Assembly (NCBI GenBank): GCA_036971615.1 | Contig: JAYKKR010000014.1 | Location: 496,001-560,000 of the forward strand | Length of the DNA stretch: 64,000 nucleotides | DNA from: Amyloporia xantha | Taxonomy: Eukaryota > Basidiomycota > Agaricomycetes > Polyporales > Adustoporiaceae | Direction: 5' to 3' | Part shown: positions 34,447 through 42,898 of the stretch, one piece after another | How the letters are laid out: each line of letters opens with the position of its first letter | Position numbering within the stretch: the stretch's first letter is position 1 | Program-made: the position numbers and the translations under genes | Notes under the pieces: generated by a model | The model's input: only the letters and a program-made list of their open reading frames with translations | What the model was told of the DNA's origin: nothing | Database searches by the model: none

Positions 34447-37077
34447 ATGGGGAATTTTTTGTCCAAATCGCCGCTGGTCCATGACCCTGCGACCTTGGGG
34501 ACACCACTCGGGAGCGGCGATCATGCTACCGGTCGCAGTCGTCAATTCGATTACATTGTTGTGGGAGGAGGTAAGTGCGGACGTCACGTTAAGGCCACAC
34601 TACATTCGGTCGGCTTACATTGCCTAGGGACTGCCGGTTCTGTACTTGCGTCCCGACTTTCAGAGGATCCTAGTGTCACAGTCCTCCTAGTCGAAGCAGG
34701 AAAGAGGTTAGTTAGCTTCTGTTGATACTCATGCCAGATTCAGCTGACATGTGTATGTACTCTAGCAACGAAAATGTTTTGATGAGCCGCGTCCCAGTCG
34801 GCTTCACCAAGTTGTTCGGAGGGGAATGTGATTGGGGATATGAAACCACGTGATAAAACTTTCAGACTCGTCTGTGATGACACTAAAACTATTAAGCAGA
34901 CCTCAGGCCCGGCTCAACAATCGCAATCTGTACTGGCCTAGAGGGAAGATACTAGGTGGCTCGAGGTATGTGATCGGCGTACACAAGCGCAATCCTCTGA
35001 TTGTTTTCTGTAGCGCTATCAATGCCCTTATATATCATCACTGCGCCCCGGAAGGTGGATCATGCAGAAATGTTACTCCAGCGCGTGCTGATTAGTTTGC
35101 AGACTTTGATGCTTGGGTCGAACAAGGTGCTACAGGCTGGGGTTATGAAAATATGAAGAAGTGAGTTTCGTTCATACCTACCGTTCTGCAGTAATTAAAT
35201 ATCGATGAACAGATACTTCCGCAAGGCTGAGACGTACAACCCTGCCAACGCCAATCTGCACGGTGACTCCGGGCCTTGGAAGATTAGCCATGTCGAGCTC
35301 GCTGTAAGTCTGAGTCATAACAGGTGATCTACTTGACTATCGGGCTGAGAACCCGATCAGCCGATGTCAAAGACTATTCTACAAGCGGCACAAAAGCTGG
35401 GTGTCCCTCATACACAGTAAGTATCTCAAATTCTGTAGTCTCGTATTCTGACAGCCACCAGGGACTTCAACACACCTGAGGGTACTCTTGGGGTTGGCCC
35501 TTTCGCTGCATTCATAAATGAGAAACACGAACGTATGTATCCCATGCGACTTACTCCACACATGTCTGATGCTTGGTATAGGAAACTCGACAGCTACGGC
35601 CTATCTCGATCGCACAGTCCTGCAGAGGCCAAATCTAACCGTAGCCGTGACGATCACTACTGAGAAGATTTTGTTTTCTAAAGATGCCGACGGGAGCATT
35701 CGCAGTACAGGGATACAGATCTCGTCGAACAGAAAAGGCCCGCGATATCAACTTGACGCGAAGAAAGAAGTGATCGTCTGTGCCGGTGCCATCGGTTCTC
35801 CCCAGCTGCTCATGCTGTCAGGTGTCGGTCCTGAGGCCCATCTTAAGGAGATCGGTATCCCTGTCATCAAGGACCTTCCTGCTGTCGGTCAGAATCTGCT
35901 CGATGTGAGACGATTAGCCTCTCCTGCCAACGTGCTCGTTAACTGAAGTGTGTCCTTGAAACGGCAGCACATATCTGGAGGTGCAATGATATTGAGAGCG
36001 AAGGCGGGCACTACTCTAGACAGTCTCCATCGGCCTCTGTCAGCAGCTCTGGCTCTCGTCCAGTGGATGATGTTCGGAACCGGAGTAATGTCAGCTCTTA
36101 CCAGTCAGATAGGACTGTTCGTGCGGTCGGACGATGAAAGGTGATGTTCATGTGGCTGCTATCCGCTCTTACTCATGATATCTCTAGTCTTCCCTTCGAA
36201 GCTCCTGGTCAAAAAGCGCTGAAAACTACTGACCACAGCTCTGGCTCCAAGGCGCCGGATGTCGAAATCGTAACAGTGCCATTCACAGTCATCAATGGTG
36301 GCTTCTCGCCGCCTGCTCCTGGAGTCTACGGAATCACAACGGTACCAAGTTCCCAGTATTAGCCATTGTGAAGCCGACTTATTCGTGTTTCAGGGCGCAA
36401 TTCTCCTGAAGCCTGAAAGCTCTGGAACGATACGTTTGCAGTCTGCTGATATCTGGGACAAGCCAATCATAGATGCAAAGTAAGCCGTGGCCGATTTGTC
36501 TCCACTCTCACGTTAACCATATCATACACTCCAAAGCTATTTCGCTACCGAAAGTGACCTCAACATTATACTGAGATCCACTCGGCTTATTCTCCGTCTG
36601 GCGAGGACAGAGCCTCTCGCATCCCTTCTGGACCTGAGAACCGTGTCAGAGACATCGGACTTCGGCCCCTACTGGCCTAGTGATGTGGATCCAGATAAGG
36701 TAGGAGTGTCTCGAAGTATATTGTGTACACGCTGTAACTTCTGACTGGTTGCACGGCGCAGGTGACAGATGACGACCTGAAGACTTGGATCATGAAGCAC
36801 GCTCAAACAGCGTGGCATCCGGTGCGCATTAAGTGAATGCGTATGGTCTCACCATAATGACTGAGTCTATGCCGTGCAGACATCGACAGTTAAAATGGGA
36901 CAGTTACCTGCGTCCAGTGCTGTTGATCCTGAGCTGCGCGTGCACGGGATCAGCGGTTTGCGCGTCGTCGACGCTTCTGTCTTTCCTGACCAAGTATCTG
37001 GGCATCCGTGCGCAGTGGTGGTTGCACTGGCGGAGCGAGCTGCTGACCTCATCAAAGGTAGCCGCAGCAGCCACTGA
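34447..37077 (+). CDS. GMC oxidoreductase (FAD-dependent, aryl-alcohol/choline oxidase type)
   Basis: GMC flavoenzymes oxidise alcohols, passing electrons to oxygen or another acceptor. About eleven short exons read through with normal splice sites. The FAD-binding N-terminus is split by an intron (FDYIVVGGG / GTAGSVLASRLSEDPSV, then VLLVEAG). The GMC signature-1 region follows (NLYWPRGKILGGS), and signature 2 is in KKEVIVCAGAIGSPQLLMLS. The C-terminal catalytic region has AWHPTSTVKMG and DASVFPDQVSGHPCAVVV with the conserved His, ending in AERAADLIKG. The N-terminal extension starts MGNFLSKSPLVHDPATLG. No frameshift was found. It lies about 1.8 kb from the divergent UbiA gene and may act in the same pathway; this is inference. 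Confidence 0.88.
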
Positions 37078-37264
37078 GAACAGCACGGGCTACTCGGCGG
37101 AATGTTTGAAGGTTCTCCTTTAGGTCGAGCAGGTACTACTGTATATTGTCGATACTCTATTGAGGCCTTCAGTGGCGCTTGAGCTGCTGAACTCTTGGCA
37201 CGTAAGTTTCCTGTATTCAGGAACGTGGTATTCTCCGACCCGGTTCTGCACATATGACCATCGA

Positions 37265-37930
37265 GCGTGTGCTCTGAACGATTGTCGGACGCAGAGCAGT
37301 TTGCGAAGAGATAGTTGAGAGTGTCGACAGAGTCATGGAAATGGGCATCGGAAGTCAAGTCGAGGCGATGACGAACCCCGAGACGCTGTGGGTGTGTAGA
37401 ATATCTGGGCAGTATGTGACCGTCAAATTATGCATATTCGATTTCATCTCATCCAAGAAATTCAATCAGATTGCCTCAAGACAAGTTGGCATTTTACTGT
37501 TGCCTTCTAATTCTTTGCGTCGTAGGCATTGCACGGATGGCGCCGGGTTGGCTACGTTTGTTGTCCCTCAAGCCTTGCCGAAGTCTCCTCCATCTGCGCA
37601 TGGCGATTACTTTGATCGCTCGTTGCGCCCGTCTCACTCATTCACTCCTGGTCGCGAGCACTCTCCTTACGTCTATGCTGGTGACAGATTGACACAGCGG
37701 GTATATGAGAAATTTGAGTTCAAGATGGATTTCGAACCATATATAGCTGTGACTCAATTCAACTTGTGCGTCTTCAATTCCTGTCTTCCTCTTCTAAATA
37801 TGAAGAATAATGCCCAAATGCATTTGAAGACGCGAGGCCTAGTCTGTCCACCAGGAATGCCGGTAAGTTGCAATTGCATGCAATGTCGTAGAGGAATAGG
37901 TGGTCAATTCTGAGTGATACATAGTCGATA
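37265..37930 (-). pseudogene. Relic of a dynamin-like gene 3' end and its flank
   Basis: The stretch matches 13,290-13,985. On the minus strand it encodes a decayed GTPase-effector domain (IDHLFLYDIAC, LPAFLVDRLGLASSNAF, SSYLEEED) with a small insertion and early stops. The rest corresponds to sequence downstream of the dynamin gene. No GTPase domain is nearby. Confidence 0.75.
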
Positions 37931-38214
37931 TATAGCTTCATCTAACAACTCCAAGTGGTGCTACCCCCACCTTCCACAAGATCTGATCCTAAAGCGCGAT
38001 AAGTCATCTCATCGGGTTGTCATTTGGTGCGGTCGTGATGTTTGAGGTAATCTTAGACCTCACTATATCTAAAGTGCTGGAACAGCTTTATCACCCATAT
38101 TGGATCACATTCCTGCATTCGGTGTCCGAACCTTCCAATAAGGTTTGCGTCTCGTTATATAACTGTTGTCTCATCTGCATCTTTCTCATCTAACCTTCCC
38201 AGTTGACCTCACAG

Positions 38215-38583
38215 ATGTATTTCTCACCTGCTTCAGGCCTTCTCTGTGTATGTTGCTTAGCTCTTGTCTATCGGTGGGCTAAACGACTGTGCCGAAACCC
38301 TCTTCCCCCTGGTCCTCGAGGTCTACCATTCATCGGAAACTCACTGCAAATGCCCCTTCAAAAATATCCAGCATTTATACAGACTTTGCGGTTCAAGAAG
38401 TTAGTATCGATAATGAGGAAATTCCGTTACAGGATATACGCTCAAACCGCATCAGGCGCAAGGCTCGGCCGGCGTGAGTTTCTGCGTCGTGTATACATCG
38501 ATGAAACTGTTGTCTCTAACACGACACTAGTTGCACGCGCTTTGACGAACGAACGAAGGCGATTGAGAACACAGTTGTCACGA
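38215..38583 (+). pseudogene. Truncated cytochrome P450 N-terminus
   Basis: The first about 55 residues are a P450 membrane anchor and proline hinge: a hydrophobic start (SGLLCVCCLALVYRW) and PLPPGPRGLPFIGNSLQMP, then QKYPAF. After about 38,385 the frame runs into sequence with no P450 resemblance, and no I-helix, ExxR or heme-Cys motif is found within the next kilobase. It is a fragment, probably a broken member of a once larger gene set with the GMC gene. Confidence 0.7.
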
Positions 38584-39829
38584 TAACAACTGAAGTAGTC
38601 CACGACGGAATATAGATCAGACACATACTAGCTAGTAGACGCTCCCCTTTCACAATCCTCTTGTGCCTACCAGTGTGCCGTATTCCCATGACAGTTGCCG
38701 GATCCCTGAAGCATTTTCCTTAGTCCTCCGTTCACGGCGTTGGGCTGAGGCATTATCTAGATTGTAACATTTGTATTTATTCCATCATGGTTGTCTCATT
38801 ACCACGACCAGTAAGGGAGTTGAACGAAGACGAGAACGAGACCAGAATAGAATAGACACAAGAACTTACAGGATCTTCGATTAGAGATGTCGACCGTCAC
38901 AAATTGATGCTATTTCAATAATACATAATGTTTCGTGAACATCTTCCGGGTTTCGAGGCTGTGACAAATGGACGGCCCCGCGTTGCCTCCATTCTAGAAC
39001 GCCGTGAAGTAGAAATGGTGGTCTATTCGGCGGTGTAAGGGTTTCCAGTCTCGGATTTAAAATTAATCGATCAAAACGGGGCGAGCGATTTATCTCCTGA
39101 TGAAATTCTTCTTGCGGAGATGCATGTAACCTCCATTTCCCGTTTTACATGATGTCCGCGAGAGGCCCCACTGGGCCCCACGGGACCACATTGGACCACA
39201 CAAGACCTGATGGAGACGCCTCCCGGAATTCGGAGATGCGACCTCCCTAGACCCGGCGAATCTCCACGAGCTTCTGCTCTCCCGCGGGAGTCTTGCGGGT
39301 AGATGGAGAAGTATGCCGTACTTGATGAAAAGAAGTGACAAACATTTCTGTGCTTTCGGCGCCGTCACCCAACAGCGCTACTTTCATACAATGAACTGCA
39401 CACCCGGGACTTATCCATCGTCGCATCTGTCTCGGAGAATCAGGCAGTCAGGATGTTCAAGATGGAATATTCAGACTCAGACCGACTGAGATATCGCCTT
39501 CGGGAAAAGACGAAGTGAATAGTTCCACTGGTACGAAAGCGTGGACCCGAGTACGCTATGGGTGTTATCAGAAGATGTACAGAGGCTGCCTGTTGCTGTG
39601 ACAAAATTGGGCACATTTTACCAGTTCTTCGCTCGCAACTTGACCTGTCAAAGATGACTGAGATGTTATGGAGCAGAGCGCTCCGTCTCTTCCATGGACC
39701 AAGCCGCCAGAGCCGTCCCTATGGGGTGCGAAAGAAGGCTCACACATTCCGGCGTCAGAACATAATGCTGCCGATGTCTTCAGCTGGTTCGACCGTGATT
39801 AAGAAGTCGGGTGTGTGCTCTGGGCGGTT
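38584..39829. other. No gene recognised
   Basis: 1.2 kb with short open frames only. From about 39,810 a diverged copy of the dynamin 3' flank begins (gtgtgctctg). Confidence 0.35.
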
Positions 39830-40083
39830 CATCAGAACTTTCGACATTGGCCTGACGGCCCTGACAGATCACTTGTCAGGGCAGTCAGTGCAGTCAGGGT
39901 GTCAGACCGTAAATTTGTTTGAGCTCTACAATGGCTGCCTTAGCCATGTTGCCAAAATAAATTTCAGGCTCAGGTCAGGGTGTGCTAAGCTCTCAGTCAA
40001 ATTTGCAAAATTTCCATGTTAGGCAATTTACATTTTTTTGTCAGGGCTGTCAGGGTGTCAGGCCAATGTCGAAAGTACTGATG
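39830..40083. mobile_element. MITE-like element with CATCAG termini
   Basis: The ends are inverted: CATCAGAACTTTCGACATTG at the left (39,830) mirrors caatgtcgaaagtactgatg at the right (ending 40,083). The match continues through GCC(T)GAC.. and a CCCTGACA block. Inside are many gtcagg/ctgac repeats and no ORF. It interrupts a copy of the dynamin 3' flank, so it inserted after that duplication. A 2-bp TT may be the target duplication. Confidence 0.65.
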
Positions 40084-40200
40084 TTGACGGGTCACTTTGC
40101 CAAGAGACTGCTGAGAGAGCGAAATAAGAGGGTCGTGGAAACGAGTATTGGAAAAAGCAAACTCAAGGCGATGAAACATCCCGAGAAGCCCCAGTAGGTC
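40084..40200. repeat. Third, partial copy of the dynamin 3' flank
   Basis: The string gagtattggaaaaagcaaac, followed by an aaggcgatgaaacatcccga-type block, corresponds to 13,365-13,425 and 37,335-37,385. The left part of this copy lies before the MITE at 39,810-39,829. Confidence 0.5.
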
Positions 40201-40639
40201 GCCTATATCCTTTGCGAGGATAGCTGCATGGATTGAAATTGGTTCGCTACAGATATGCTCGCTATCCAACCACAAGAACGTTCCACGACATACATGTGCG
40301 TCGTTCGGCGGAAGCTCCCTCACTTGTCAAAGCTGTGATCGAGGTGAAAGGGATCCGGACCTACCTCGGATATCAATTAACCTCCTATCTCTTTTCATCG
40401 CAGCTGGCCTAAAAGGAGGATAGACACCGAGATAAGTTTGTATCAATAATCAGTCCACCCATGCTATAGTTATGCAAGATCGATATAAAATAAGTATGAT
40501 AAATATATTTTGTGATCCGCTGTACACATTTCGCGTTAGAGGCCACGGACGTCTAGACAGCGGGTAGGCATCACGGGATGGCCCCTCATTTGCACTGCTG
40601 TATGCAGTCATTTAAACCATAAAGGATGTATCGTTCAAC
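40201..40639. other. No gene recognised
   Basis: Non-coding stretch; nothing identified. Confidence 0.3.
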
Positions 40640-41750
40640 ACCATTCACGATACCCGGAGGACAACAGCATCGAATGCAAGAGCACACCGCCAGTTCCATG
40701 TGGCATAGCAGGAGACAGACATTGCTTGCAAGCAGATGCAAATAACCCCTCCCCAGAGAATGGGACCCTCGGCATATTCTAGGCAGCAACTGCGTACAAA
40801 CACAGCCTATCTGTCCTGAAGAACAAAATGGTGACGGCTGACCACGACTGGCCCCCTGCCTCAGCAAGCAGTGGGCTTGGTATGCTCATTTGGGCACAGC
40901 AATGGAGCCCATCATAGGACACAAGTAGCAAAAGAAACAGAGAAAAAAAAGAGCAAAAGAGAGACGAATATTCATCACCTCTATCTCGAGAACGATAGCA
41001 AAGCGAGAGGTTCCGGTGACCGTTGCAATTGCAAGAAGTAGTTCGACCAGCAAAGCGTTGAGTATATACCAGAGTAGTAATAGTAACTCTCACCTCAGTG
41101 TTACTGCCGATCGCGGTGTTTTCTATAAATGGTAAGGGTCCGCGGTGGGCAGGAATTTTGCCGGGCGCGCGAAGAGGGCCCACCACATCAGGAAATGTCA
41201 AATTTGCCTTAGTGTACTTATATTGCACTTATCTGTCTTAATAAGAGAATTAAGTGCATTAAGACAAAATTAATACGATCCCTTCACTTTGAAATGGTCT
41301 TAAACCAGTCTTAAATGTCTTAAACAGGACAAAAAGTCGAAAAAAGTGTGATTAAGTGGATAAGTCAAATTTGACATTTGCTGATGCATTCGCGCGCCCT
41401 CCCCTCCCTCGCTGCGCTCGGGGGGTCCCCCGAACCGGGCGCGCTCAGGTGGGCACGCTAAAGCCTCGTTCGCGCATTCAACAAGATAGGGTGTATAATT
41501 GGGACAGGCCGGCTTCATACAAGGCTTTCCAAGTGACTGCCGTGACTTTCTGGGATGCCTTCGCTGTGGCCGGACTGATTGCCTCATATAGTAAGGTCCC
41601 TGTGCGCATGGTCCACATCTGCCGAATAAGAGCGCTGAATAGTAACAGTGGACGACTGTTACTGTTACTACTCTGGTCGCCCCTCCAAAGCGTTGAACGC
41701 GGACGGCGTGGATGCGTGACGGCCGATCACGATGTGACGATGTTACATGA
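40640..41750. repeat. Relic of Ngaro-type element termini, with a MITE nested in it
   Basis: 40,765-41,020 matches 6,640-6,900 in outline: gcagcaactgcgtacaa.., caagcagtgggcttggta, gggcacagc, then a purine-rich run and gagaacgatagcaaagc. 41,660-41,745 resembles 12,060-12,105 (ggatgcgtgac, then gatgtgacgatgttac). The two matching parts flank the MITE-like element at 41,163-41,399. No coding part of the retroelement is present. Confidence 0.5.
41163..41399. mobile_element. Second MITE-like element with CATCAG-containing inverted termini
   Basis: The left arm reads GGGCGCGCGAA, a short gap, then CATCAGGAAATGTCAAATTTG (one base more than 20 if joined with the next G, so quoted to its end). The right arm at 41,361-41,399 is its inverse, with aaatttgacatttgctgatg and then cgcgcgccc. 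The interior is AT-rich with several cttaa/ttaag strings and no ORF. Confidence 0.6.
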
Positions 41751-41900
41751 AATGTATGGATGGCCCTTCAATATGCATCAGACACATTTCGCAGTTACGA
41801 ACCATGCTGGTGGAACCAATCGGAATACTTGGAAATTCGCAACAGCAACTGTGAGCCTTGTAAATGTACATGAATTATTACACGGAAGTCATCCCGAAAA

Positions 41901-42453
41901 TCATTCCCGCTTCATAGAGAAATCTGCAGTGGCCATCATGCTCGCAAATTCAACGACTTTCGTGCTATATTCTCGCAGATACTCCTCATCCCACGCATCC
42001 GTCCACTGTAATTCAGATCAAGTATTCTGTCAATAAAATGAAGGAATAAATAGACTAACTGCGAGCTGCAAATGAATCAACCCGTTCACGCTCCAGATGT
42101 GTGCTACCCTAATATATGGTCAATGTAATTCAGAAGAAAATTGTAGAAAGAGCTCACGGTCTGAGAATGTGGGATAAGCGATGACCGAAGAACAGGTCAT
42201 CTACCTCAATGACAGGGGTGTCTGCCGCTTCGTCGCCGCCTGTGTAGTATTTGAATGGGAACAGCCGGTCAACGACCCCAATGTTGGTAATAAACAGTGC
42301 AGCTTGATTAGGCCATGTCAGAGAGGGTGCGACCCGAGGAGGCATCAGCGTAGAGATATGGGAAGTGATGTGAGGCAGATGAGGGCTCGACAAGTAGTGT
42401 GAATATTCAGTGCGAATACAATCAAGGATAGAACGGAGCTGTGGAAGCCGACC
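41901..42453 (-). pseudogene. 3' half of a second acyltransferase gene, cut off by the KDZ transposon
   Basis: The C-terminal part of a condensation/alcohol acetyltransferase-type enzyme. Starting at the transposon junction the minus strand reads QLRSILDCIRTEYSHYLSSP, then FITNIGVVDRLFPFKYY and VIEVDDLFFGHRLSHILRP at a GTGAGC donor. Short exons HIWSVNGLIHLQLA and WTDAWDEEYLREYSTKVVEF end at TGA 41,901-41,903. These match the usual end of the family (T.lG.ve, then a ..GHRL.. strand and a C-terminal helix). The exons themselves show no stop or frameshift. The 5' half is at 53,462-54,838. Confidence 0.85.
42447..42453. repeat. Left target-site duplication of the KDZ element
   Basis: GCCGACC directly outside the left inverted repeat. 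The same 7 bp lie directly outside the right one at 53,462-53,468. Confidence 0.75.
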
Positions 42454-42625
42454 CAGCTGCTTATGTACTGTTGATGCACCAACTAGCGGATAAGCCCCCA
42501 GACCCGTTATGCACCAGGCAGGCTATCTGCCTGCACCCTGGTGCATCATCTGCAGGGTCTTCGCCGGACCCTCCGGGGCCTCCTATCCTTTGCCGTGGGC
42601 TCCGTTCGGCATCACGGCTTAATGC
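42454..42625 (+). repeat. Left terminal inverted repeat of the KDZ element
   Basis: Starts CAGCTGCTTATGTA and includes agcggataagcccccagacc, a palindrome around atgcaccagg..cctggtgcat (42,509-42,546) and ends near ttcggcatcacggctt. It is nearly identical to the reverse complement of 53,290-53,461; the outermost 35 bp are more diverged than the inner part. Confidence 0.9.
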
Positions 42626-42898
42626 CAAATGTGGTAGGTACGCCATGCATTTCTGCCTCCCTTGCAAATCAGGCTTAGGTTGTCTTCTATTTGCAAGACT
42701 GTGCGCTCGATTACACTCGATCATGATCGAGCATTCAGTACAAACTTAATCTCGATGTGTAGATAACAAAATGATATACATATTGCATTGGGATACATTG
42801 TAGACAATACAGGTAGCGAGCAGCCGTCCTACCTCACCTTTCTGACCAAGAGCCAAGAAGATTCAGCATTATTAGACCATCCAGCTATCATAGACAGC

